NCBI GenBank assembly: GCA_050730675.1
Contig: JBOHNM010000013.1
Coordinates: 1-41,731, forward strand
Length of the DNA: 41,731 nucleotides
Reading direction: 5' to 3'
DNA from: JBOHNM01 sp050730675
GTDB lineage: Bacteria > Planctomycetota > Phycisphaerae > Phycisphaerales > UBA1924
Below are positions 24,239 to 34,572 of the stretch, in pieces. The first letter of the stretch is position 1; every line of letters starts with the position of its first letter. Under the pieces are notes generated by a model. The model was not told the DNA's origin, did not search any database, and worked only from the letters and a program-made list of their open reading frames with translations. Both the position numbers and the translations under genes were made by a program.

Positions 24239-24802
24239 TTACACCGTCTCGACTTCCTTCACCTTCGCCGCCACCGACGTGTCGGCCTCGGTCTCGAACT
24301 TCTTGAGCAGCTCCTGTATCTCGGTCTTGAGCGTCTCCAGTTCGTCCTCCGGGATCGCGTGCGCTCCGCCCTTGAGCTGGTCGGCGTGCTTGTTGGCGTC
24401 GCGCCGGACGTTCCGCATCGAGACCTTGGTGTCGTCGCCGAGCTTCTTGCAGTGCGACACCAGTTGCTTGCGACGATCCCCCGACAGCGGCGGGATGTTG
24501 ATGCGGAGCTGCTTCCCCTCGGGCATCGGGTTCAGCCCCAGCCCGCTCGACTCGATCGCCTTCTTGATGTCCTGCACCGACCCCGCATCGAAGGGCTTGA
24601 TCAGGATCTGCGTCGGCTCGGGGCAACTGATCGACGCCAGCGACTTCAGGTCGCTCTGGCTGCCGTAGTACTCCACCCGCACGTGCTCGACAATCGACGG
24701 GCTCGCCCGCCCCGTCCGCACGCCGCGCAGCTCCTTCTTGAGGTGCTCCATGGCCTTCTGGAGGTGTTCTTCGGTCTCGAGCAGGATGGTGTCTGGGTCC
24801 AT
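24239..24802 (-). CDS. frr: Ribosome recycling factor
   Basis: This 187-aa protein has the normal length for RRF, which with EF-G splits post-termination ribosomes. The family signature is clear: VRTGRASPSIVEHVRVEYYG near residues 28-47, then LASISCPEPTQILIKPFD, the conserved LRINIPPLSGDRRKQLV near 105-121, and VSMRNVRRDANKHADQL. Domain I is the long three-helix bundle and domain II the short beta barrel. The ATG at 24802 begins MDPDTILLETEEHLQKAMEH, in line with the family start. It follows the ompH-like gene on the minus strand by 76 nt and converges with dockerin gene 3. Confidence 0.95.
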   Translation of the reverse strand: MDPDTILLETEEHLQKAMEHLKKELRGVRTGRASPSIVEHVRVEYYGSQSDLKSLASISCPEPTQILIKPFDAGSVQDIKKAIESSGLGLNPMPEGKQLRINIPPLSGDRRKQLVSHCKKLGDDTKVSMRNVRRDANKHADQLKGGAHAIPEDELETLKTEIQELLKKFETEADTSVAAKVKEVETV

Positions 24803-24878
24803 GTGCCGAGGGTAGCAGATTCCCTGTCCGGCGTGCAGTGCCGCGCTCGTCGGACGGCTCAGCCCACCGTCGGGCCCG

Positions 24879-25721
24879 TCACGGCTTCTTAGATGCGGGC
24901 GTTGTCGGAGCACTCGGCGCTGGGGGGGCGGGCGGACCGCCATTCGCTGGTGTGGTCGGCGGAGTTGCTCCCGGGGCTGCAGGCGCAGCGGGCGGCGCCG
25001 TCCCCGCTGGTGGCTCCGGCGGCAGCTTCAGTTCCTTCACCACATCGGCGGTGATGTCGTCCTCAGCGGGGAACCGAACGGCCGGCCGCGCCAGCACCGA
25101 CTGGATGAACGCCGGCGGTGTGTCAGCGTTCTTCAACTCGTCCATCGGCCGGACGGCGAAGATCACCGTGTAGCCGCGCCGGGCGCTCACGGCGTCGATC
25201 GCCGCTAGCACCTGCTTGTACGCCTCGATGTTCGCGCGTGAGATAAGCTGCGAGAACTCGCTGGCCGCCTGTTTGGCCACCGCCGAGTACTCCTGCTGTC
25301 GTGCGTTGAACTGGTCCCGCAGCCGCGCCACCGCCTCGGGGTTCAGGGGCTTGACACCCGGCTGCGGGTCGGCCTTGCGGATCTGCTCGATCAGCGAGTT
25401 CAGTTCCGTCTCCATCGGCTTGACGCGCCCGTTGATCTCGTTCTGCTTTTCGCGCAGCTCCTTGGCGTACGGCTCGGTCGATACCAGGCGGCTGGCGATT
25501 CCCACGACATCGCAGAAGCCGAGCTTGGGGATCGTGCTCGCGGCGGTCGGCGGGGGGGTGACGGCAGTCGGCGCCGGCGTTGTGCTCGGTGCCGTTGGCG
25601 GCGCGGCGGGAGTCGCGGGCTGGGTCTGAGCCGCGGCGGCTCCACCAACGGCGATGAGCAGCCCGAGGGGCAGGGCCAGGCGAAGGTTGAATCGGGCGGC
25701 GCGGCGGAGCGTAGTGGGCAT
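24879..25721 (-). CDS. OmpH/Skp-family periplasmic chaperone
   Basis: This 280-aa exported protein has a signal peptide at residues ~10-31 (ending GGAAAAQ) and a Thr/Ala/Pro-rich linker to ~64. The Skp core follows: IPKLGFCDVVGIASRLVST, then a long coiled coil (~83-165) and a closing IDAVSARRGYTVIFAVRP strand. A second Pro/Ala-rich tail covers ~230-280. Skp trimers hold unfolded outer-membrane proteins in the periplasm. The usual tentacle helices are present, but the Pro-rich ends on both sides are extra to the E. coli protein. It lies between prmC and frr on the same strand. The start at 25721 is set by the signal peptide. Confidence 0.8.
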   Translation of the reverse strand: MPTTLRRAARFNLRLALPLGLLIAVGGAAAAQTQPATPAAPPTAPSTTPAPTAVTPPPTAASTIPKLGFCDVVGIASRLVSTEPYAKELREKQNEINGRVKPMETELNSLIEQIRKADPQPGVKPLNPEAVARLRDQFNARQQEYSAVAKQAASEFSQLISRANIEAYKQVLAAIDAVSARRGYTVIFAVRPMDELKNADTPPAFIQSVLARPAVRFPAEDDITADVVKELKLPPEPPAGTAPPAAPAAPGATPPTTPANGGPPAPPAPSAPTTPASKKP

Positions 25722-25764
25722 GTTCGATCCTGAATGTACCACGAATATGTGCGAGTAGTCGCTG

Positions 25765-26760
25765 CTAACGGCGGTAAGCCACCAGGAATCGCTGATGGCC
25801 CTCGAGATCCTTGACGAGAGCGGCGTTCGCGAGCCGCGGATGCCCAGCGGCGAGCGCCAGTACCGCGTCGGCGGTGCTGGCCGCGATCTCGACCATGAGC
25901 AGACCGCCCGGCTTGAGGAACTCAGAAGCCCGATCGATGATCGGCGCGACGAACTGCAACCCATCGGTCCCGGCGCGAAGTGCTCCGGTGGGTTCGAAGT
26001 CCTTCACGTTCGGCGCGATCTCATCCCACTCATGATCGGGGATGTACGGCGGGTTGGCCACCAGCGCATCGAGAGACCCGGCGAGGTCGGCGAGTGGTCC
26101 AAGCAGGTCGCCGGAGCGGAACTCAACGCGTTCGGCCACGCCGTGGCGCGCGGCGTTCTCGCCCGCCACTGCCAGAGCCTCGTCGCTCACATCCGTGGCA
26201 ACGACACGCGCATTCGGCAGATTGCGAGCCAACGCCACCGCGATGCACCCCGATCCCGTACAGACATCGGCGATCACGAGCGCCGGCGCCGCCTCCACGC
26301 TCACCGCCGACACCGCGGGCATCGCACCTTCCTCGCCCTCGCCCGCGTTCATCTCAACCGGCCCGGCAACTTCTACTGGCTCGGCCCGCCGCGGCCGCAA
26401 CCGCGATACCACATGCTCGACAATCCCCTCGGTGCAAGGCCGTGGTATCAACACGCGCCGGTCAACTGTGAACGGCAACCCGTAGAACCACGCCTCGCCG
26501 ACAAGGTACTGCACAGGCTCGTGCTTGAGCGCCCGTCCGACCAGCGCCCGCAGCCGCGTCAATTCCTCTGCCGACGCCGGCCGGTCCGGGTCCATGTACA
26601 ACTTCAGCCGCTGCACACCCAGCACCTGCCCGATCAGGATCTCGGCGCACAGCCGCGGCGAATCGATCCCGTGCTTGCCGAACGCCTCCTGCATCCACGC
26701 CAGCAGCCGGCGCGTTGTCCACGGCTCGGCGGCGGTCGTCGGTCGTTGCACGTCGGGCAC
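25765..26760 (-). CDS. prmC: Peptide chain release factor N5-glutamine methyltransferase
   Basis: This ~331-aa protein methylates the GGQ glutamine of release factors RF1 and RF2. An N-terminal helical domain (TTRRLLAWMQEAFGKHGIDS, then YLVGEAWFYGLPFTVDRRVL) precedes the methyltransferase domain. The SAM-binding motif ADVCTGSGCIAVALA is near residue 165 and the catalytic NPPYIPDHEW near 236. An insert of ~25 residues around 115-140 (VEVAGPVEMNAGEGEEG) is longer than in E. coli. There is no ATG at the family start; a GTG at 26760, 39 nt downstream of the tRNA-Leu 3' end, is the best choice. Frame further upstream reads through the tRNA gene and is rejected. Confidence 0.88.
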   Translation of the reverse strand: MPDVQRPTTAAEPWTTRRLLAWMQEAFGKHGIDSPRLCAEILIGQVLGVQRLKLYMDPDRPASAEELTRLRALVGRALKHEPVQYLVGEAWFYGLPFTVDRRVLIPRPCTEGIVEHVVSRLRPRRAEPVEVAGPVEMNAGEGEEGAMPAVSAVSVEAAPALVIADVCTGSGCIAVALARNLPNARVVATDVSDEALAVAGENAARHGVAERVEFRSGDLLGPLADLAGSLDALVANPPYIPDHEWDEIAPNVKDFEPTGALRAGTDGLQFVAPIIDRASEFLKPGGLLMVEIAASTADAVLALAAGHPRLANAALVKDLEGHQRFLVAYRR

Positions 26761-26798
26761 GCGGGGCGTCCTTGCGGCCCGAACCACGGGCCCGAAAA

Positions 26799-26883
26799 TG
26801 CCGGAGGAGGGAGTTGAACCCACACGCCTTTTGAGGGCGGCGGATTTTGAATCCGCTGCGTCTGCCAGTTCCGCCACTCCGGC
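26799..26883 (-). tRNA. tRNA-Leu (anticodon CAA)
   Basis: This is an 85-nt class II tRNA. Acceptor arms GCCGGAG and CTCCGGC pair over 7 bp, with discriminator A at 26799. The anticodon stem-loop GCGGA-TTCAAAA-TCCGC gives CAA, reading the Leu codon UUG. A long variable arm (CGCC...GGCG) is present, as required for tRNA-Leu. The T arm reads GTGGG-TTCAACT-CCCTC, which leaves one U-U mismatch. CCA is not encoded. It lies directly upstream of prmC. Confidence 0.93.
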
Positions 26884-27061
26884 TTGAATGGCGCCAAGTG
26901 TAGCCGCGAGGTGCCGAGTGGTGCCGCGGGCTTGTTTCTTAGGGGTTTCTGCGCGATCGCGTCCGAGCGAACTGTCCGAGGTGGGTGTGTCGCTCGGTGC
27001 CCGGTTGAGCTTCAAAGTGCGCCCCCGGCGCTGCGTGGTGGCGGGGTGGATCGGTCGGTCG
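26884..27061. other. Spacer between tRNA-Leu and recombinase remnant
   Basis: The 178 nt on the 5' side of the tRNA hold no gene that I can recognise and would contain the tRNA promoter. No copy of the tRNA 3' end was noticed here by eye. Confidence 0.4.
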
Positions 27062-27358
27062 TCAGTGCCCGTGTTCCGTAGAGATGGGGGGGCGTCCCCG
27101 CGATCGTCCGAGCCGGGAAGTGGCAAGCGCAGCGGACTCGTCCGCCAGGCCGACGTGGGCGTACCGATCCATGGTGAGCGTGATCGTGCTGTGTCTCACC
27201 AGCGACTGCACGATCTTCGGGGAGACGTCCGTGCGTGAAAGCTGTGTGACGTGGGTGTGCCGAAGGGCATGGAAGTCGGCGACTCTTCCTTCCTCGTCGG
27301 TGGGCAGGAGGAATTGAGAGCGCTAGCGCTTGGCGCGTTCGGCGGCGTCGGTCGATTC
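27062..27358 (-). pseudogene. Tyrosine recombinase (integrase) C-terminal remnant
   Basis: Reading minus from 27322 down to the stop at 27062 gives ~86 residues with FLLPTDEEGRVADFHALRHT, QSLVRHSTITLTMDRYAHVG and an Arg-rich tail. HALRH is the HxxR box, VRH supplies the next His and DRY the nucleophile Tyr, matching the end of planctomycete site-specific integrases. An in-frame TAG at 27323-27325 interrupts the frame; coding-like residues (ESTDAAERAKR) continue upstream of it to about 27358, where a TAA stops the frame. The N-terminal DNA-binding and first catalytic Arg region are missing. This is a decayed gene from a past mobile element near tRNA-Leu. Confidence 0.8.
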
Positions 27359-27522
27359 TTAACGCCCGCTCACCGCTCCCATCTTCCTCAACCGCCCATT
27401 CGCCAGCATCGCCTCCGCTCGTTGGCCTGGTCGATCCTCGCGCATTCCTCGAACTCTGAGCGCGCAGTTTCCTTGTCGCCGGCGAACAAGGGGGGATAAG
27501 ACTCAGAAACCTGGTGGCGCAT
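27359..27522 (-). pseudogene. Frameshifted small ORF upstream of the recombinase remnant
   Basis: From the ATG at 27522 the frame gives MRHQVSESYPPLFAGDKETA and continues with an acidic helical stretch (EFEECARIDQANERRR) before a stop at 27388. In the adjacent frame the sequence continues as EAMLANGRLRKMGAVSGR and stops at 27359-27361. A single-base loss near 27420 would explain the break. I do not recognise the protein; the position suggests it belonged to the same mobile element as the recombinase. Confidence 0.4.
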
Positions 27523-27786
27523 GTTTAGTTTGCCTTGTACTCTTCCTCGCACACACTGACGTGTGCGAAGCGGAAATATTGAACGCTTTTACAGCGTTTG
27601 CGGGACGTTGTACTCGTTGGCCGTTTGGTCGGTGACACACAGCTAGGTGGAGAACTTGAGCGAGGCTGACACATCCGCGTGGAATATGGTAAAAATCCCG
27701 ACGTCCCACGGGATTCTTGTGCGGGGTTTACCGATAATGGTCCTATCCATGAGTGAGTGCTGGGAAGCAAGGTAAATGGTGTGCGT
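27523..27786. other. AT-richer stretch with inverted repeats, no gene
   Basis: This 264-nt stretch has clearly lower GC than its surroundings and no convincing coding frame. It holds two short inverted repeats: CACAC-TGAC-GTGTG (27552-27565) and AACGCT-TTTAC-AGCGTT (27582-27598). These could be operator or recombination sites and would also be upstream of the HTH gene at 27787. Confidence 0.45.
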
Positions 27787-28223
27787 ATGCGTGGTCTCCC
27801 ACCTTCCACGTCCCAATCCAACGCACCTCCCGGCATCCCCGGCAGAACTCCAGCGATCCAGCCTCCGGCACTGAGCCTGGCCCAAGCCAATCGGAGCCAG
27901 GCCGAACAACTGAAGCAATGTGGCGACGAGATGCCACGACGACTCCGTCAGGTGCTGGAGAACCACAGCGCCGAGGAACTGGCCCGTGACACGGGCGTAT
28001 CCGGAGAATCGGTCCGCCGCTACCTGGCCGGCGACGCACCCTCGTCGCGGTTTCTGACAGCTCTCTGCCTTCACAAGGGGGTCTGCGGCACTTGGCTATT
28101 GACGGGAATCGGCTCGCCGGTCCGTACCGAATCAGCACGTCAAGTTCTATCGCAAACGTCGACCGACGAGATTCTGGGGGAACTCGGACGTCGCTTTGAC
28201 CGAGTCTTCTCGATCCCTGTCCG

Positions 28224-28227
<4 letters not shown>
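27787..28227 (+). CDS. Helix-turn-helix (Xre-like) regulator
   Basis: This is a ~146-aa protein. The N-terminal ~45 residues are Pro/Ser-rich and probably disordered. The HTH lies at about residues 52-95: RLRQVLENHSAEELARDTGV, then SGESVRRYLAGDAPSSRFLT, with the second helix and the SVRRYL recognition helix in the usual order. LHKGVCGTWLLTGIGSP follows, a segment seen in phage-type repressors of planctomycetes. The end is a short helical region (TDEILGELGRRFDRVFSI). The start is uncertain: an ATG at 27787 is used, a GTG at 27757 is possible. It lies beside the decayed recombinase, so it may be left over from the same island. Its stop overlaps the convergent kinase gene by 4 nt. Confidence 0.65.
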
Positions 28228-31211
<2,984 letters not shown>

Positions 31212-31256
31212 GTCTGGGACCGTTTCCGCGATGACTCAACTCGTGCTCGCACCCGG

Positions 31257-32264
31257 TCATGCGCTGCGGCTGGGTTCCAGTCGCTTCTGCGATGTGGGCG
31301 CGTCGGTGGGTGTTCCGGCGAGTGACTTGACGACGCAGTTGCGTCCGCCCTTCTTGGCCGCGTACAGGGCTTCGTCGGCACGCCGCACCAGGTGCTCGGC
31401 GGACGTGGTTGCATTGTCGCGCATGGCCACCCCCGCGCTGATGCTCAGACCCACGTGATGTTCTCCGGCGCGGCAGACCGAATGCGAAATGTTCTGCCGC
31501 ACGCGGTCGACACACCCGGCGGCGGCGCTCAGCTCCGCACCGGGAAGAACGAGCAAGAACTCCTCACCGCCGATCCGCACGACCAGGTCCTCCTCCCGAG
31601 CGAATTCGCTCAGCACCGCGCTGATGTGCCGGATGACCGAATCGCCGCGCGCGTGGCCAAAGGTGTCGTTGATGTTCTTGAAGTGGTCGATATCGATCAT
31701 CGCCACACTGAGGTTGGTCCGCTCCCGCACCGACTTGTCCCAGATCTCGGTGAGCTTCATCATCCCCGAACGTCGGTTCAGGAGGCCCGTCAGCCCATCG
31801 GTCGAGGCCATCTCCTCGAGTTGAGAGTTGAGCGTGGTGAGTTCTCCGTTGAGACGCTTGATGTCCCGCAGGTGATCCTGCAGTGTCGCGTTCAAGCCCA
31901 CCAGCCGCCGCCCGGCCTTCAGTCGGGCAAAGAGTTCCATTGCCCCGACGGGCTTGACCATGAAGTCGTCCACTCCGGCGTCAAAGGCCGTTGCGAGGTC
32001 CTCTTCGGAACCCTTGGAGGTCAGCATGATGACGTACGGGTACGCGCCCCCGGTTCGGCCGCGGAGCGCCCGTACCAGTTCCAGCCCGCTCATCTGCGGC
32101 ATGAGCCAATCGACGAACCAGATGTCGATCGGCTCGGCATCGAACACCGCCAGGGCATCATGGCCGTTGTCGGTCATGATCGGGGTGAGCCCCTCGGATG
32201 CGAGGATGCGCTGGAGAAAGGTCCGAGAGGTTGGATGGTCGTCAACGACGATCGTCCGGAGCAT
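31257..32264 (-). CDS. REC-GGDEF response regulator (diguanylate cyclase)
   Basis: This 335-aa PleD/WspR-like protein has a receiver (~2-120) with Asp52 in IWFVDWLMPQMSG and Lys104 in FMVKPVGAMEL. A short coiled linker (~125-152) is followed by a GGDEF domain with the intact signature GGEEF at 232-236 and MIDIDHFKNINDTFGHARGD. An RxxD inhibitory site (REED, 223-226) lies at the expected distance before GGEEF, so product inhibition by c-di-GMP is likely. The ATG at 32264 follows a GGGAG by 7 nt and overlaps the upstream regulator gene by 23 nt, indicating coupling. It should synthesise c-di-GMP when phosphorylated; the likely donor is the hybrid kinase encoded next. Confidence 0.92.
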   Translation of the reverse strand: MLRTIVVDDHPTSRTFLQRILASEGLTPIMTDNGHDALAVFDAEPIDIWFVDWLMPQMSGLELVRALRGRTGGAYPYVIMLTSKGSEEDLATAFDAGVDDFMVKPVGAMELFARLKAGRRLVGLNATLQDHLRDIKRLNGELTTLNSQLEEMASTDGLTGLLNRRSGMMKLTEIWDKSVRERTNLSVAMIDIDHFKNINDTFGHARGDSVIRHISAVLSEFAREEDLVVRIGGEEFLLVLPGAELSAAAGCVDRVRQNISHSVCRAGEHHVGLSISAGVAMRDNATTSAEHLVRRADEALYAAKKGGRNCVVKSLAGTPTDAPTSQKRLEPSRSA

Positions 32265-33057
32265 GGTCATCTCCCACACGGGTTGAGGGTTGCTGGTGGC
32301 GGGTGGTCGGAGTCGAGGTGCGCGGGCTGTCCGCGGCGCTGACGGCTTGCCGCGCGTCGCGGTGTCGAACCGCGTACATCATCAGGTCGGCGCTGTTGTG
32401 GGCCTGGAGCTTGCGGGCGATGCGGGCACGGTGAGTCTCGATGGTCTTGAGGCTCCGGCAGAGCAGCTCGGCAATCTCGCGTGCGCTGCGGCCATCGCCG
32501 ATCAACTCAAGGATCTCCAGTTCTCGCGCCGACAGCCGCGGTTCGGCCGCCGGCGCCTCCGACCTGCTGTCTTCGGGCGATGCAGGTGAACCGGAGATCG
32601 CCGATGTCCCTCCCAATGCCAGTTCAATGGTCTTGACGACGACCTCAACCGGTTCGTGCTTGCCCACGTACCCCCGTGCTCCCAGCCGAAGGCAGGGACG
32701 GGCATAGGTATGTTCCGGTTGGACCGAATACACGATCGGCACGACGCCAGGGTGAGCAGCGCTGAGCCAAGAGAGCAACTCCATCCCCGATGCGCCACGG
32801 AAGATCAGGTCCAAGATGATGACGCGGGGCCGCAGAGTCTCGATCACCTTCCGCGCGGCGGTAGGGCAGGTTGTCTGTGCCAACAGGCGCCAGCCCTGCT
32901 GAGCAGTGATCACGTGACCCAGGGCGAACGAGATCAGCGGATGGTCCTCCACGATGACAAAGCCGACGTCCTTGCCCGAGTGACTGACCGGCGCGGTGGG
33001 GGGGGCCTTGAGCCTCGCGCCGTCGAAACCGGGTTGGAACCCTCCATGGCGGATCAT
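32242..33057 (-). CDS. NarL/LuxR-type response regulator
   Basis: This 271-aa protein has a receiver (~31-148: FVIVEDHPLISFALG, phospho-Asp83 in VIILDLIFRGASGMELL, conserved-site Lys133 in YVGKHEPVE) and a GerE/LuxR HTH at ~174-232 (LSARELEILELIGDGRSARE, then SLKTIETHRARIARKL). The Ser/Arg-rich ends are probably flexible. It would bind DNA when phosphorylated. It is the first gene of a three-gene minus-strand operon with the GGDEF protein and the hybrid kinase. The ATG at 33057 is preferred; an ATG at 33078 is possible and neither has a strong ribosome-binding site. A 17-bp palindrome 75 nt upstream is a candidate operator. Confidence 0.88.
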   Translation of the reverse strand: MIRHGGFQPGFDGARLKAPPTAPVSHSGKDVGFVIVEDHPLISFALGHVITAQQGWRLLAQTTCPTAARKVIETLRPRVIILDLIFRGASGMELLSWLSAAHPGVVPIVYSVQPEHTYARPCLRLGARGYVGKHEPVEVVVKTIELALGGTSAISGSPASPEDSRSEAPAAEPRLSARELEILELIGDGRSAREIAELLCRSLKTIETHRARIARKLQAHNSADLMMYAVRHRDARQAVSAADSPRTSTPTTRHQQPSTRVGDDHAPDDRR

Positions 33058-33449
33058 GCAGTGTCTACTTCGGCCCATTGGGGGGAGTGAGCTTTGCGCT
33101 GCACCGCTCGTACCCGTCAAATCAACGGAGTCGTGGAATATTTCCACGCATTTGGTGAGAGATCCGGAGCGTGTGACCCTCAGCGGTCATCCGGAGTGAC
33201 GGAACGCCACATCTCCGCGGCATCTCCATATGAAAGACGCAGCGTTGTCAGCCATTTGACGCAGTGTTCGCCCTTCGTTTGTCGGGGTTCGGCGGAATGG
33301 GGCCTCGAATCGGTGTCCCACTGTTGTGCAAACGGATCAGGATTGTACCTTGACCTTGCAAGCCATCCGCTCAACCGCGGACCGAGGCTGCCGGGACTTG
33401 GAGTGTTTCCGATCCCGAAAGAGACAAGTCTCATTTGGAGGAGAGAATC
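33058..33449. other. Divergent promoter region of the signalling operon and surface gene
   Basis: About 390 nt between divergent genes. No gene is seen. It contains the 17-bp palindrome listed next, an imperfect cluster with a repeated ATCCGGAG at 33162-33169 and 33189-33196 (27-nt spacing), and a TGACC/GGTCA inverted repeat at 33174-33189. These suggest a regulated region. Confidence 0.5.
33132..33148. promoter_or_regulatory. 17-bp palindrome, candidate operator
   Basis: CGTGGAATATTTCCACG has perfect 7-bp arms around TAT. It lies 75 nt upstream of the NarL/LuxR-type regulator start and about 300 nt upstream of the divergent surface-protein gene. The symmetric site fits a dimeric DNA-binding regulator; which protein binds is unknown. 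Confidence 0.6.
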
Positions 33450-34256
33450 ATGCGGTACTGCACTTATCGTTCGCTCCGTTCGACCCTGTCCCTCGCCTGC
33501 GCCGCTGTCGCGGTCTCGGTGTTCACCGCGCGTCCCTGCTCGGCGGACGTCGTGAACGCGTCGAGCAATGGCTACGGCGTCTCGGCCGACGTGCATCTCG
33601 TCTCCACCCTGGTCGGCATCAATGTTCCGGCAGTGCCGGTGGCCGCCGGAGCCGCCCCCGCCCCCTACGACACCAACGGAACCCTCCTCACTCTGAACGT
33701 CTCGGCCGCCGGTGTGGCCTCGCTGTCGACGGGCCTGCTCACTTCGCACGCCTTGTCAGATGTGACCGGTGTGGGTGGTGGGATGGCGCGAGGAGAGGCC
33801 GTCGTCAACGGGCTGAATCTCCGCGTGCTGCCGGGCATCGTATCGGTGCTGGACACGCTGAACGCCGGGGCAACCACGATCACTTCCAGCGCGCAGCTTA
33901 CCTCCGACGGCGTGACGATCACCCCCTTGGGCGCGTCGCACCTGGAGAATGCCTCCATCTACGTGTTCGGCGTTGGCAACCTCGCCATCAACGCCAACGC
34001 GGCCCCCAACACGGTACTTCTTGACCTGCTGGGCATCCGCATCATCCTCAACGAGCAGATCCTCACCACCTTCGGCAACACCACGACTTTCCAGGTCAAC
34101 GCAATCCACATCACCATCGACAGCCCGCTGCAGTTGGTTAGCGCCGATGTGGTGGTGGCGCACAGCGAGGCGTCCATGACCGTTCCAACTCCCGGTGTGG
34201 CTGCCTCGCTTGCAGGCCTGGGCGCCCTCGGGGCAATGCGTCGCCGCCGTCGGTAA
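33450..34256 (+). CDS. Choice-of-anchor/PEP-CTERM-like surface protein
   Basis: This 268-aa exported protein has a signal peptide covering ~1-33 (basic start, hydrophobic core, ending PCSA). The body is beta-rich: NGYGVSADVHLVSTLVGIN, then PYDTNGTLLTLNVSA, ITSSAQLTSDGVTITPLG, IYVFGVGNLAINANA and FQVNAIHITID, a pattern like choice-of-anchor P proteins. The C-terminus VPTPGVAASLAGLGALGAMR ends in an Arg cluster: a Pro-containing motif, a hydrophobic helix and a basic tail, as in PEP-CTERM sorting signals. Such tails are processed by an exosortase and anchor proteins in the envelope. The ribosome-binding site GGAGGAG at 33437-33443 fixes the start. The exact subfamily is uncertain. Confidence 0.75.
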   Translation: MRYCTYRSLRSTLSLACAAVAVSVFTARPCSADVVNASSNGYGVSADVHLVSTLVGINVPAVPVAAGAAPAPYDTNGTLLTLNVSAAGVASLSTGLLTSHALSDVTGVGGGMARGEAVVNGLNLRVLPGIVSVLDTLNAGATTITSSAQLTSDGVTITPLGASHLENASIYVFGVGNLAINANAAPNTVLLDLLGIRIILNEQILTTFGNTTTFQVNAIHITIDSPLQLVSADVVVAHSEASMTVPTPGVAASLAGLGALGAMRRRRR

Positions 34257-34572
34257 CCCGCACCTCGACTCTGGCACTCGGCGGGACCCGCACCCACGTC
34301 CCGCGAAATTTGGTCCTGGGCTCTTCCTCAAAGGCTGCAACCCCCGACACCGTGAGGCGCGACCTCACGAGTGCCGGGGTTGCGGCTTTGTGTGCGGACG
34401 TGCTGGGGCAACGGGTTCTTGGACCGCTGTCTCCACGTTGCTGGTGAGACATTCCAAGCAAGTGTGGATCGCTTGCGGAGGGGACTGCTCATTGCCGCTG
34501 CTTGAGGGGGCACTCGGCAAGCCACTCGTAGCCGTCTCAAGTCTCGGGCGGTTGAACTCGATTTGAGTCGGG
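34257..34572. other. Spacer before the giant surface gene
   Basis: The 316 nt hold the compound hairpin listed separately and presumably the promoter of the large gene. No further gene is seen. The ribosome-binding site of the giant gene is weak (only GTCGGG just before the ATG). Confidence 0.45.
34337..34383 (+). terminator. Large compound hairpin after the PEP-CTERM-like gene
   Basis: An outer stem of GCAACCCC (34337-34344) and GGGGTTGC (34376-34383) encloses an inner stem of GTGAGG (34352-34357) and CCTCAC (34363-34368). It is 80 nt after the stop codon. Only GGCTTTGTG follows, so it may be a weak or Rho-aided terminator. Confidence 0.6.

Noticed and set aside
26761..27126. N-terminal extension of PrmC reading through the tRNA-Leu gene
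   Set aside because: The extension GVAELADAADSKSA is the well-known spurious translation of a tRNA-Leu; the GTG at 26760 fits the family start.
27503..27709. Short minus-strand frame in the AT-richer patch
   Set aside because: No ribosome-binding site, no similarity and no coding-like composition.
27749..27775. Eight-codon upstream ORF before the HTH gene
   Set aside because: An ATG followed by eight codons and a stop can occur by chance; nothing supports translation.
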